A stretch of DNA of 64,000 nt from the NCBI GenBank assembly GCA_037176705.1, contig CM073886.1, positions 92,806,501 through 92,870,500 of the forward strand. The letters are read 5' to 3'. The translations under genes were made by a program, and so were the position numbers. The DNA comes from Molossus alvarezi (taxonomy: Eukaryota > Chordata > Mammalia > Chiroptera > Molossidae). A model generated the notes under the pieces. It searched no databases and was not told the origin of the DNA. It saw only the letters and a list, made by a program, of their open reading frames with translations. Shown here in pieces: positions 20,726 through 32,699 of the stretch (position 1 is its first letter; each line of letters opens with the position of its first letter).

Positions 20726-22144
20726 TGTTCCTGTTTTGAGCTACTATGTGAAAAACAGAATCACTGACTATTGCCCATCCCCAAGAGCAGTTTTCACCTA
20801 GAGCAAAGACTGTAAGGAATACTCAACATACACATGCTCCTTCACTTTCACATTTCTCTGGACCTTTGTAGCAAGGCTATCCTTAAGTCCAGGTACTTGT
20901 ATCCTTATGACCCACTCACCTTCACCATTGACCTGTTCTAATGGAAGCTACTGGACTTCCATCCCTACCTGCTTCACCCAAGTCCTCCCTACAAGTATAT
21001 GCTCTATCCCCTCCTCCCCAGTTTTTTATCCTTCATCCCGAGAAGCTCATCCAGTGTGGGAGAGAAAGCTCAGATCACATATTTTTAAAGAACCAATTTT
21101 GTGCCAAGCACTCTGGTAACTGTTTAGATAGTAAGAATCAGAAAGGGTCTCTTTCTCTACCCAAATCCTGAAGGATTATAAGGTGGGAAGCAGATAGAAA
21201 TAGTCCGATCATTAAAATAAATTATGAAAAATAAGTTTCAAAAGTAACAGTTGGAACCCAGACCATATTTCCCTCCATAGAAACACTACTATGAGTGGTT
21301 CAGCTAATGGGGGAAAAGGCTTTTAAGTCTGAGAAACAAATCATTTCTCATAACTTCTACTGGAAACATTTCCAAGCACTAATTAACTTATAAGGGAAGC
21401 TCTAAGCAGCAATCAGTTCCTAAATTGCAGATTAAATGCATCATCAAAAATAACATAATTCAGGAATGACAGGCCTATAATCGATTATTAAAAATACCAC
21501 ATTACTAAAGCATACTGGATGTTTTAAAGATCCCAAACAAGCCTATAAGGGCAAATCTTGCATGTGGAGTAATATCAACCATTTCATGGAGGAGGAACTT
21601 ACAGATATAGGACAGCAGCCCATGTCATGTAGCCAACTAGTACACGGCAGAGGGTGGTCCGATAACCAGGTTTCTACAATCCCAGCTCCTCCTAACATAC
21701 AAAATAGCCTCACCACACTACCCTACTCCCAAACACCCCAAACCTACCATGCTCTTCCACAATAGGTTCCTAGAGAAACTGTCAAAAAGATTTCTGAATC
21801 CATTAGACACCTAAAAGGATTACATTAAATATTCATACAGTGTTCAACTTGGAATTCTCTTGAAAGGACAGTGATGGCAACAAAGAACAGAGGGAGAAGT
21901 GTATGGAGTCATTCAAAAGTAACAGTGTAGAAATAAACTTCATTTAGGCTAAAAGACAGATGACTACCTCTAGTCAGTTAGAGGGCAGTACACCTGAAAA
22001 ACTAATCTTCCATACCTTTTGTTTTTAATTAGCATACAGAAATATAATAGGGTTTCTACTGTTACTTGCACCTACTAGTGAAGCAGACACAACCAGTCTC
22101 CAAGAAAGCTAAGAACTGAGAGTGATAAAGAAAGATGGAGGGGC
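20726..22144. other. Intron sequence, mostly unassigned
   Basis: No gene. GGAACTTACAGATATAGGAC and GTAGCCAACTAGTACACGGC near 21595-21650 look like an old MIR. Confidence 0.4.
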
Positions 22145-22376
22145 GCCCAGCCGGTGTGGTTCAGTGGATAGAGCATCATCCCATGGACTTAGAGGTCCTG
22201 GTTCGATTCCTGGTCAAGGCACACGCCTGGGTTGAGGGCTCAATTCCCAGTAGGGGGCATGCAAGAGGCAGCCAATAGATATTTCTCTCTCACATCAACG
22301 TTTCTATCTCTTTCTCTCCCTTCCTCTCTCTCTCAAAGATAAAAAAAAAAAAAAATCAGTAGAAACACTAAAAAAA
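22145..22376 (+). mobile_element. VES SINE (older subtype)
   Basis: Flanked by GAAAGATGGA-like repeats. Confidence 0.85.
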
Positions 22377-22648
22377 AGAAAGATGGATGGAGGGGGAAGA
22401 AAAAGAATGGGAGTGGAGATAGAAGGAAGGCGAAAACAAAGGAGGCAGGGTGAAGACAGAAGAAGAGAGTAAGACAGATGCTAACTTGTGGGAATGGCTA
22501 AATGTATTTCTCAAAGGACTTGCCAGGATCTTCACAGAGTTCATCACCTGGTAGACCTGAAGACCAGGGAAGCTAGTCTCTCATAACAGAAGGGCTGTTA
22601 TGGCTCCTCTGTACAGAGGTCTATGTGTAGTAAAAAAAAAAAATCCTC

Positions 22649-22897
22649 GCCCTGGCCGGTTTGGCTCAGCGGTTAGAGCGTCGGCCTGCGGTACAGAGAG
22701 ACCCGGGTTCGGTTCCCGCTAAGGGCATGTACCTCGGTTGCAGTTTGTCCCCGGCCCTGGTTGGGTCATGTGGGTGGCAGCCACTCGCTGTGTCGCTTTC
22801 ATGTCGATGTTTCTCTCTCTCTCTCTTCCTCTCTCTCCCTCCCACTCTGTCTGAACAAAAAATGCAAAAATGTCCTCAGGTGAGGATAAAAAAAAAA
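22649..22897 (+). mobile_element. VES SINE (young type)
   Basis: Flanked by AAATCCTC on both sides. Confidence 0.9.
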
Positions 22898-22904
22898 AAA
22901 AAAA

Positions 22905-23757
22905 AATCCTCTACAAGTTAAAGGAATGTATCCTTTTCCTTTCAGTGTTCCTATCAATTACTAACACATTTAGCACAACCAAGCAAACAGCAAGATATAA
23001 ATTAGATTCAGTTTTCTAATTAATAATGTAAACATTGAGGTTGTTTAGATTTTTTCATTAATTTGTATAGTTTCAAAATCATGAGAGAGGAAACAGCTTT
23101 TTTATTAGCTCTTAACTATGTTACAGAAGAAAATTATTCAAAATCTAAATTCTTCTCTACGAACAATAGAAATGGAGAAGGTGAACATTGAAAGGGCAGG
23201 CATTTTGCCCTTCTCTTTAAAGTATTTCACAAGTGAGAGTACAATTTATTCATTAGTGGATTTATTCTATTCATTAAAGTCTATAAAAGTCTAAATGAAC
23301 TAGCAATAAATAAAAGAACATAAAAATACTGATACCCTGAGCAACTGGAGTCTCTAGGCCTGTATCTGTAAGACAGTTCCCAAATTCTAAAAAACCCAAA
23401 GTTGAAAGACATACACACGTGCCTGTAGCTGAGAACTATTACAATAAAGAAATAGACAAGGAAAACTCAGCACCTCTGCCTGCCACCAACAGACAGACAT
23501 CCGAGACCTGCAGTGACTACAATTTCAGCCACGATGATTTTCTTTAGACTACTACATTATCTGAGTTTGTCCTTAGTTTTAGAAGATGCCACACAAACAA
23601 TAACCCCACCCAACTATAAAATGTTAAAGCAGTAAGTAAACTGAATTAGAAAAAGTTATAAGATTACAATAAAAATGAATGAAAAAGAATTTCAATATCA
23701 AATAAGGTTCCCCGAGTGAAATAACTTATTAAGGCATGGGTCAGTAATGAATGCTAA
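22905..23757. other. AT-rich intron sequence without recognised elements
   Basis: Nothing convincing seen on either strand. Confidence 0.45.
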
Positions 23758-23970
23758 GCCCAGCTGGTGTGGCTCAGTCATCGCCCATGCACCAAGAGGT
23801 CACCAGTTCAATTCCCGGTCAGGGAACATGCCCGAGTTGTGGGCCAAATCCCCAGTGTGAGGCATGCAGGAGGCAGCCAATCGATGTTCTCTCTCATCGA
23901 TGTTTCTATCACTCTCTCCCTCTCCATTCCTCTCCCTCTCACATCAATAAAGGAAAAAAATTTTTAAAAA
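23758..23970 (+). mobile_element. VES SINE (older subtype)
   Basis: Head GCCCAGCTGGTGTGGCTCAG through the CT-rich body. Confidence 0.85.
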
Positions 23971-24178
23971 GGAAGCATACAGCTTCACATCTAAAATACC
24001 AAAAATGATCAGCCTTCCTCTAATCAAGACTCTAGACCCAATTACCAGTTTAAAAGAAACAGAAATAGAGTCTCCTCTTTCTCACAATACTTCTGGAAAG
24101 GTAGCATGAAGAGCTACTCAGCCCCTCTCCTCAACGTAACAACCACACCTGGTAAAAATTATAAAAAGCAACCACTTA

Positions 24179-24416
24179 GCCCTGGCCAGTCTGGTTCAAT
24201 GGGTAGAGCATCCACCCAGGGACCAAAACGTCACAGGTTCGATTTCAGTCAAGGGCACAGACCTCGGTTGTGGTTTGGTCCCCAGCCCTGGTCAGGGTCA
24301 TGCAGGAGGCAACCAATCCACGTGTCTCTCTCACATTGATGTTTCTCTCTCTCTTTCTCCCTCCTACTCTATCTGAAGATCAATGAAAAAATATTCTCAG
24401 TAAGGATTAAAAAAAA
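24179..24416 (+). mobile_element. VES SINE
   Basis: Flanked by AAAAAGCAACCACTTA / AAAAAGCAACCATTTA. Confidence 0.9.
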
Positions 24417-24420
24417 AAAA

Positions 24421-25470
24421 AGCAACCATTTAACATCTCTGAAAAGTGTGATTAAGAACATAATGGAGGAACCTTTATGCAAGAAATACTAGTAAATCTT
24501 GGTAAGAGCAACAAGAATCTGTAGCATTTAAGCCATGAACTCACTCCCATCCCACAGTGCTACAGAAGCTCTACTCCATGCAGAGGTAGCCAAGAACACA
24601 GGGGTCCCTCTCAACCCAGTTTTTGTTTTTGTTTTTTCCTGTTTTAGACTATATTTATTGAGTCGATTCTATGTGAAGGCTCATGTTGTTTCCACTTGAA
24701 AAGTTCAAAACAGGACTCAATTTTACACTTTACTATCTCTACCTTAAATTATGTATTATGTCTGGAATTTGTGTCTCAGTGAAGAAGGTGATTTTAGAGG
24801 TTTCTTGGCAAGCTGGGTAATTGATTAGAGCTGTTAGGGATGGAAATGAAAGTCTGGGACTATTTATTCCTAAAAAAAAAGTCAGTGAATCACATTTTTG
24901 AAGTTAATACATTAAGTCATCTGTCAAATAGTAATGCTCATAATTCCCCATATGTTAGTTCTGTTCCCTGGGATGGATTTTCCTTATTTTCTCTGCTATT
25001 TCAAATCTTGCGAGTACCCTGATGTTTGAGACTTAGTTCATGTCCAATTCCTTCTTTAAACCTTCTCTGAGTCATGCTATAGACTGGAGGATAAACTGGC
25101 ACCATATTGCTAAAGCCGGGTCCTTAAATTCTAACAGCTCATTTCAGCACTCTGCAAAGAACAGCAATTGGACAAGTAATATTGCATACCCCTAATCTGA
25201 GTTCTAGATCCATACTGACTTCTGAGCCTTAGTACTTTCATCTATAAAATGGGAAAATTTAAAGTATATAACTCAAAGGATTCTTATGATCAACCCAGTT
25301 CTTAATCTAGGGCTACAGTTTCTTCCCAAGAGGGGCAGGCAGCCATTATTTCCCGTGCATGCTAGCCATGTTGCCACACTATATCAGGAAGTTTAGCTGA
25401 GAGATCTAGGGCTCTCTTCTTCCACCCAGGCACCCCTCATGGAGCAGATGTTCTACCTTAAGCACATCAG
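24421..25470. other. Intron sequence without a recognised gene
   Basis: Mixed composition; possible old repeats but none I can name. Confidence 0.4.
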
Positions 25471-25825
25471 GTCAAAAACAGTGGACCTCAATCATGCCTA
25501 CCCCAGCTTGCTCAAACGGCAGCAGTTCAACACCAAGAATAGTAACAGTTGGAGACTTAAATACTCTTACTTTCAATAATGGCTAGAAAAACTAGGAAGA
25601 AAACCAATAAGGAAATAATAGTCTTGAACAACATTATACACAAACTAGACCTAACAGATTAATTTAGAGAACATTCCACTCAACAGTAGAATGTACACAT
25701 TCTTCTCAATGTATATGGAAAATCCTCCAGGATAGACCATGTGTTAGACCACAAAAAAGCCTCAACAAATTTAAAAGAATTGAAATTATACAAATGTGTT
25801 CTCTGATCATAATCAAAAACAGTAA

Positions 25826-26780
25826 TATGAGAAATCCACTCATTTTCAGATTTCAAAACTGACTGCAAAGTTAGTCATCAAGACAATGTTGGTGACTGGC
25901 ATAAGGATAGATATACATGTCAATGAAACAGATTTGAAAGTCTATAAACAAAGTCTTACAGATGTAAGACTGATTTTCAACAAGGGTACCAAGGCAATTC
26001 CATGGACAAAGCATAGTCTTTTCAACAAAGGGTGTTGGAACAACTGGATATCCACATGGGCCTCCTCTTGACACCACACACAAAAATTAACTCCAAACAT
26101 TAAGAGGTAACACTGTAAAACTCTTAGAAGAAAATCTAGGAGTAAAGCTTCATTCATGACTTCATACCCACTGGCACGGCTATAATAAAATTGAAAAAAA
26201 CATGTAATAAGAGGTACTGATTTGCATGTGGAAAAATTGGAACCTTAATGCATTGCTGGTGGGAATATAAAAGGGTATAGCCACTTTGGAAAAAAATCTG
26301 TTCAGTTTTTAAAATGTTAAACATACAGTTACTCTGTCTCAAAAATTGCACCTCTAGGTACATACCCAAGAGAATTAAGACATAATGTCGCCCTGGCCAG
26401 TTTTGCTCAGCGGTTAGAGTGTCGGCCTGCAGTCCAGAGAGACCCGGGTTCGGTTCCCGCTAAGGGCATGTGCCTCGGTTGCAGTTTGTCCCCGACCCTA
26501 GGTGGGTCGTGCGGGTGGCAGCCACTCGATGTGTCTCTTTCACATTGATGTTTCTATCTCTCTCTTCCTCTCTCTCTCCCATCTGCTCTATCTGAACAAA
26601 AAATGAAAATATATCCTCGGGTGAGGATAAAAAAAAAATTTTTTTTTAAAAAAAGGACATAATGTCTACACAAAAAATTGTGTACAAATTTTCACAGCAG
26701 CATTATATAATTATTTTCCAAAGTTGATCCAACTCAAATGTCCATCATCTGATGAATGAGTAAATAACATTTGGTATTTT
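25826..26780. repeat. Left arm of a large inverted repeat
   Basis: Reverse complement of 27692-28368. Without the VES at 26390-26656 and one target duplication it is 678 bp, against 677 bp for the other arm. Positions 25954-26389 show no difference by eye; the outer parts differ by about 2-5%. Confidence 0.92.
26390..26656 (+). mobile_element. VES SINE in the left inverted-repeat arm only
   Basis: Perfect duplication ACATAATGTC at 26380-26389 and 26657-26666. Absent from the right arm. Confidence 0.95.
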
Positions 26781-27036
26781 CAGTAAGTGAATTACATGGT
26801 CAAAGCACTTAAAAAAATTAACAGCTTTATTAAGATACAATGCACAGACCATATAATTCACTTACTGGAAGTATACAATTCAGTGGTTCTTAGCATATCC
26901 ACAGAGTTGTGTAGCCATCACTACAGTCAATTTTAGAACATTTTTATTATCGCAAAAGAAACCACATTACCATCAGCAGTCACTCCACATTTTCTCTGAT
27001 CTCCCAGCCCTAGGCAATCACTTATCTACTCCCGCC

Positions 27037-27284
27037 TTTTTTTTTTTTTTTATCCTCATCTGAGGACATTCTTGCATTTATCATCAGGTAGAGCCGGAGG
27101 GAGAGAAGGAGGAAGAGAGAGAAACATCTATGTGAGAGAGACACACCAAGTGGCTGCCACCCACACGACCCCACCTGGGACTAGGGACAAACTGCAACTG
27201 AGGTACTTGCCCCTAGCAGGAACCAAACCTGGGATTCTCTGGTCCACGGGCTGACGCTCTTACCACTGAGCAACTGGCCAGGGC
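27037..27284 (-). mobile_element. VES SINE in the inverted-repeat spacer
   Basis: Minus-strand GCCCTGGCCAGTTGCTCAGT through the tail TCCTCAGATGAGGATAAA. Confidence 0.9.
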
Positions 27285-27290
27285 CACCCT

Positions 27291-27520
27291 CTTTTTTTAA
27301 TCCTCACCCGAGGATGTGTATATTGATTTTAAAGAGAGAGGAGGGGGTGGGAAGAAAAATAAATTGATGTGAGAGAGAAACATCAGTCGTTGCCTCCCAT
27401 TCATGTGCCGACCTGGGACTGAATTCGCAACCTACGTATGTGCCCTGACTGAGAATCAAACCTGCAACCATTTGGTGTATGGGGTAATGCTTCAACCAAC
27501 TGAGCTACCCTGCCAGGGCT
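27291..27520 (-). mobile_element. VES SINE in the inverted-repeat spacer
   Basis: Follows the previous copy in the same orientation; older subtype. Confidence 0.88.
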
Positions 27521-27691
27521 CTCCTTTTTGTTTTTATAAATTTTTTTATTTTTGACATTTTATAAAGATGGAATCATACAACATGTGGTTTTCTTTGTGA
27601 CTGTCTTCTTTCACCTAGGTTAATTTATGCTGCAGCACATATGAAAAAGGATTTCTTTCTTTTTATTGCTAAATAATATTCCATTATATGG

Positions 27692-28368
27692 AAATACCAC
27701 ATGTTATTTACCCATTCATCAGATGATGGACATTTGAGTTGGCTCAACTTTGGAAAATAATTATATAATGCTGTTGTGAAAATTTGTACACAATTTTTTG
27801 TATAGACATTATGTCTTAATTCTCTTGGGTATGTACCTAGAGGTGCAATTTTTGAGACAGAGTAACTGTATGTTTAACATTTTAAAAACTGAACAGATTT
27901 TTTTCCAAAGTGGCTATACCCTTTTATATTCCCACCAGCAATGCATTAAGGTTCCAATTTTTCCACATGCAAATCAGTACCTCTTATTACATGTTTTTTT
28001 CAATTTTATTATAGCCGTGCCAGTGGGTATGAAGTCATGAATGAAGCTTTACTCCTAGATTTTCTTCTAAGAGTTTTACAGTGTTACCTCTTAATGTTTG
28101 GAGTTAATTTTTGTGTGTGGTGTCAAGAGGAGGCCCATGTGGATATCCAGTTGTTCCAACACCCTTTGTTGAAAAGACTATGCTTTGTCCATGGAATTGC
28201 CTTGGTACCCTTGTTGAAAATCAGTCTTACATCTGTAAGATTTTGTTTTTAGACTTTCAAATCTGTTTCATTGACATGTATATCTATCCTTATGCCAGTC
28301 ACCAACATTGTCTTGATGACTAACTTTGCAGTCAGTTTTGAAATCTGAAAATGAATGGATTTCTCATA
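27692..28368. repeat. Right arm of the large inverted repeat
   Basis: 677 bp, complementary to 25826-26780 with the SINE removed. Confidence 0.92.
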
Positions 28369-28850
28369 CTACAAAGTCAGCAAGAGAAAAGAAAAAGAGA
28401 TTGAAGAAACAAAAAAACACTTGGCTGGAGTATCAGCAACAGTAACTGATTCAAAAGCAAGAAAGAGCATTTATTCAAGAAATTAAAGCAAGATTAAAGA
28501 CACAGACTTTGGACATTAGCCAAGGTTCCAGAGATGCCAGTACTATTCAAATCCATACTACACAGTTTGGATTCATTTCAGTTCCTCAACAGAGATCATT
28601 TGGCGATTTGGACAAGAAAATTATTCTGTGTGTGCATTATAGGTTGTTTAGCATCCCTGTACATTATACATATATAATACTTTCTAGGGACTGTTTTGAC
28701 TAAAGATACTTCCATATATCTCCAAATACCCTCACGTTAAAGAACCACCAGGGCTACTAAAGCATTCCCTACCAGACTTCATGACGATGGTCAAAGATTT
28801 ATCTATTTTGGAATAAAAGATATGAAATAAAAAATATATACAACGAGGAC
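28369..28850 (+). other. Unidentified segment, possibly a retropseudogene 3' end
   Basis: Starts exactly where the right arm ends. One frame gives Lys/Gln-rich coiled-coil-like peptide with a stop, then 64 open codons at 28509-28703; AATAAA occurs near 28828. I do not recognise the source. Confidence 0.3.
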
Positions 28851-29047
28851 TGAAGTTATTTATTTGCTTTTTCTTCTCTACTCCTACAATATGTCATCTA
28901 CCCAAGAGTTTCAAAGGACCTACAAACTCCCACAAGGTGGTAGAAGCCAAAAGATTAAATCCTTCTACCATTCAGTGCTTTAAAAAAATCTTAGTCTGTT
29001 TCACAACTAGAGGAATATTTATAGTGTCAAATAAAAAATATTATATA

Positions 29048-29487
29048 GCCCTGACCAGTTTTGATCGGTGGTTAGAATGTGAGCCCATGGCACTGGGCAG
29101 TTTGGCTCAGCGGTTAGAGTGTCGGCCTGCAGTCCGGAGAGACCCGGGTTCGGTTCCCACTAGGGGCACGTACTTTGGTTGCAGTTTGTCCCCAGCCCTG
29201 GTTGGTTGTGCGGGTGGCAGCCACTCGATGTGTCCCTTCACGTCGAGGTTTCTCTCTCTCTCTCTCCCTCCCACTCTATCTGTACAAAAAATGGAAAAAT
29301 ATCCTCGGGTGAGGATAAAAAAAAAAAAAAAAGAATGTGGGCCCATGGACCAAAGAGTCACGGGTTCAATTCTGGTCAAGGGCATGTACCTATGTTACAG
29401 ATTTGATCCCCGGACCCGATCGTGGTCTCTCTCTCATAGATGTTTCTCTCTCTCTCTTTCCCCCTCCCTCCCACTCTAAAAATCAAT
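29048..29487 (+). mobile_element. VES SINE split by a younger VES
   Basis: Head at 29048-29090; body resumes after 29333 with GAATGTGGGCCCATGGACCA. Confidence 0.88.
29091..29332 (+). mobile_element. VES SINE inserted inside another VES
   Basis: Duplication AGAATGTGAGCCCATGG / AGAATGTGGGCCCATGG (29074-29090, 29333-29349), one mismatch. Confidence 0.92.
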
Positions 29488-29490
29488 GGA

Positions 29491-29748
29491 GCCCTAGCCG
29501 GTTTGGCTCAGAGGTTAGAGCATCAGCCAAAGGACCAAAAGAGAGTCGTGGGTATGATTCTAGTCAAGGACATGTACCTCGGTTGCAGTTGGGTCCCCGA
29601 CCCTGGTCAGAGTCGTGTGGCAGGCAACCAATAGATGTTTCTCTCACACATCGATGTTTCTCTCTCTCTTTCCCTCACACTCTGTCTGAAGATAAATGGA
29701 AAAGTATCCTCAGGTGAGGATTAAAAAATAAAATAAAATAATAATAAA
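29491..29748 (+). mobile_element. VES SINE
   Basis: Head GCCCTAGCCGGTTTGGCTCA; (AAAAT)n-type tail. Confidence 0.9.
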
Positions 29749-29934
29749 ATTCAGTACAACCACCATAGTTTGTTTAAAACAAAAACAGTAGTTTTAAATA
29801 GTTAAGTCTGAGAAAAATAAAACCAACTAAAAAGTTCTAATTTATTACTTTCCTTTAAGCTTCACATATATACAATACACTTCCATCATATAAAAGGAAA
29901 ACAAGATAGTATTTGTTAGAATATAGTGTCTATA

Positions 29935-30028
29935 ATTTCATTTCTTTTTTAGTTTTAGTTACATATTTTACTATTACTATTTTCAATATTATTTTGTATT
30001 AGTTTCAGGTGCACAGCATAGTTTAAAT
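29935..30028 (-). mobile_element. Short L1 3'-end fragment
   Basis: TTGTATTAGTTTCAGGTGCA is the antisense of the L1 end that reads TGTACACCTGAAACTAATA. Confidence 0.6.
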
Positions 30029-30514
30029 TCATTTCTGACAGTTTCCACACCAACTTCTTTCTTTACCGGATAACCCACTACTAGATCTACTATTCCTAAG
30101 AATGTAAAAATAAACTGAGTAATCTGCAGTGCCACCTGATGGTAAGAAGTACATGCTACACCTCAAAGAGTATATTCCAAGCATCCTTTTCCCTTCAAGG
30201 ACAGAGAAACAGGATGACAATGGAATTCTCAGTCACCACTTGGCCAGGACAACCATCTAGAAATACAGCAAAGATTTTCAGGGTCCAAGAAGTTAGATAG
30301 ATCAATAAATGCTGCTAAAGAACTCCTGAGGGAAAGAAACGAATGGGAGCCTGAAGAGTAATGTAACACAAAACAGATGGGATTCAAAACATGAAAATGA
30401 AATCCTCACCACAAGGCAAGACATGACAAGCAAAAAACTTCCTTACAGCACTGTCTCTACTTCTGTAGTTAAATACCGAATCATTAAAAATACTCTACAT
30501 AAAAAGACAATGTG
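30029..30514. other. Intron sequence without recognised elements
   Basis: No coding or repeat signal that I can support. Confidence 0.45.
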
Positions 30515-30728
30515 GTCTGAACGGTGTGGCTCAGTGGTTGAGCGTAGGTAGACCCATGCCCCAAGAGGTCACCAGTTCGATTCCCAGTCAGGACACATGC
30601 CCAGGTTGTGAGCCAAATCCCAGAGGGGGGCATGCAAGAGGCAGCCAATCAATGTTCTCTCTCATCGATGTTTCTATCTCTCTCTCTCACTTCCTCTCTC
30701 TCTAACATCAATAAAGAAAAAAAAATTA
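30515..30728 (+). mobile_element. VES SINE (older subtype)
   Basis: Flanked by AAAAGACAATGT. Confidence 0.88.
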
Positions 30729-30740
30729 AAAAGACAATGT

Positions 30741-30911
30741 ACCCTGGCCGGTTTGGCTCAGTGGATAAAGCGTCGGCCTGCGGTCCAGAGAGACCCGGGT
30801 TCAGTTCCCGCTAAGGGCAAGTACCTCGGTTGCAGTTTGTCCCCGGCCCTGGTTGGTCGTGCGGGTGGCAGCCACTCGATGTGTTCCTTTCACATCAATG
30901 TTTCTCTCTCT

Positions 30912-30951
<40 letters not shown>

Positions 30952-31026
30952 CCTCTCTCTCCTTCCCACTCTATCTGTACAAAAAAATGGAAAAGTGTCC
31001 TCGGGTGAGGATTAAAAAAAAAAAAA
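30741..31026 (+). mobile_element. VES SINE (young type), same target as the previous copy
   Basis: AAAGACAATGT before and after; expanded (CT)n near 30915-30950. Confidence 0.93.
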
Positions 31027-31235
31027 AAGACAATGTGAGATGAAGACCGGAATGTGTTTTGAGCTTTACACAAACTAATTATAATTGAATTTAAGAAAAT
31101 GTAATAATGGAAGCAATGTTGTAGCATAAAGGAGACTGAGAAACTAGAACAAGAACAGGCAGAGTAATATTAGGAAAAGGATGAAATCACTGGATGAAAA
31201 AAGAATTGCAGTATTCCACATTTAAGAGAAGAACA

Positions 31236-31478
31236 GCCCTGGCCAGTTTGGCTCAGCGGTTAGAGTGTCAGCCCGCGGTCCAGAGAGACCGGGGTTCAGT
31301 TCCTGCTAAGGGCACGTACCTCAGTTGCAGTTTGTCCCCGGCCCTGGCTGGGCCTTGTGGGTGGCAACCACTCAGTGTGTCCCTTTCACGTCGATGTTTC
31401 TCTCTCTCTCTCTCTCCTCCCAATGTATCTGAACAAAAAAAGGAAAAAGGTCCTCAGGGGAGGATAAAAAAAAAAGAG
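31236..31478 (+). mobile_element. VES SINE (young type)
   Basis: Flanked by AGAGAAGAACA. Confidence 0.92.
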
Positions 31479-31728
31479 AGAGAAGAACAAATATGGCCAA
31501 ATACAATCCATCAAGAAAATGACATTAATAACTTAAAAGCTCCATTTTACCTCCAGGGAAGAACAGGTATTGGGCAAATAAAACTTGGAGAGTAGCCTTT
31601 TAGTAAAATGTATAAGCAATATAGTATTTACCATGTACTACTGAAGCACAGGGATTAGAGAAGACGTTATTTTTTTCCAAAGATGGTTAAATTCCTGCAA
31701 GTCAACTCATGCCCAAAGCCCAAGTCTA

Positions 31729-31756
31729 CAAAAAAAAAAAAAAAAAAAAAAAAAGA
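31729..31756. repeat. Poly(A) tract
   Basis: About 25 A residues, probably the tail of an unidentified retrocopy. Confidence 0.7.
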
Positions 31757-32010
31757 ATAGGAGGCAGAAAACATACTCTTGAAGAATTATGAATAGGAAA
31801 CATTACAATATTGCTAAACTGCCTGGAGTCAAACCCAAACTAGAGAAAGACAATGTGTCCAAGACAAAAAAGAAATTAATTTCTATGAAGACCAAGGAAG
31901 AGTTCAAAGATAATCAAAATAGAAAAGCTATCATATTAGAAAGTTTAAAGAAAGCAACATTTCATCATTTTGAGAAATCAAATTCTTAATGCGGCTAGCC
32001 AAAAAAAGTT
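31757..32010 (+). other. Unidentified Lys-rich open segment
   Basis: A 66-codon frame (31789-31989) rich in Lys/Asn (MNRKHYNIAKLPGVKPKLEK at its start), ending in a stop. It sits between a poly(A) tract and an L1 end, so it may be a retropseudogene scrap. Family not recognised. Confidence 0.3.
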
Positions 32011-32014
32011 ACAC

Positions 32015-32457
32015 TGAATCTGAGCAAGCTTCTAGACTGCTACCAATGGTAGTTGGAGGGGAAATGGGTAGAGGTAAGATGAAATAAGCCAGTCAGAGAA
32101 AAACAAATACCATATGATACCACTTACATGTGGAATCTAAAGAACAAAATAAACAAACATAACTGAAACAGATTTATATAGAGAGAACAAAGTGATGGAG
32201 GCCAGAAGGAAGAGGTGTTCAGGGGCAAGGCAAAATAAGGTGATGGGATTAAGAGGTTGCAATTTGGTAGTTACAAAATAGGCATGGGATGTAGGTAAAA
32301 CATAGGGGATATAGTTAACAATATTGTAGTAATTGTAGTGGGCACCTGAATTATAGAGGGAACACTTTGTAACCTGTACAAATGTCTAGCTGCTGTTCTG
32401 CATATCTGAAACTAACATAAAATAGTAATGACTTAAAACTGTAAAAAAAAAAAAAAA
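32015..32457 (+). mobile_element. L1 3' end with poly(A), plus strand
   Basis: CATATGATACCACTTACATG, GGGGATATAGTTAACAATAT and GAAACTAACATAAAATAGTA with a terminal A17 are L1 3'-UTR hallmarks. Confidence 0.8.
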
Positions 32458-32699
32458 AACTTTAAAGCCAATAAAAATGTATATGTTCTTTAAGTCCACT
32501 GCAAGAAACTTATTCTACATGTGTACTCTTACCAATATACAAAAATATAAGCAAAAAGATGTATATCACAGCACTGAAGAGCAAAAAACAAATATTTATA
32601 CATACAACTTAAATACCCACAGGTTAAATAAAATGTTAGAAATAACCAAAAGAAGTAAGAGTGACAATGAGCTGATAATTGTTAAAGCTGGGTAGTGGA

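Larger units (their letters stand above)
25480..26780 (+). mobile_element. L1 fragment, plus strand, with internal deletion
   Basis: L1 ORF2 sequence (TTGAACAACATTATACACAA, GGATAGACCATGTGTTAGAC) to about 25825, then a jump to the distal ORF2/3' part. From 25826 on it is the left arm of the large inverted repeat. Confidence 0.85.
26802..28368 (-). mobile_element. L1 3' part, minus strand
   Basis: Reads as L1 antisense in order (TATAATTCACTTACTGGAAG, CACTCCACATTTTCTCTGAT, GATGGAATCATACAACATGT, then GGATATCCAGTTGTTCC). Interrupted by two minus-strand VES copies; its 5' end coincides with the end of the inverted-repeat arm. Confidence 0.85.

Noticed and set aside
25480..28368. Twin-priming inversion of a single L1 insertion
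   Set aside because: Twin priming inverts one part of an L1 without duplicating it; here the same L1 segment is present in both orientations.
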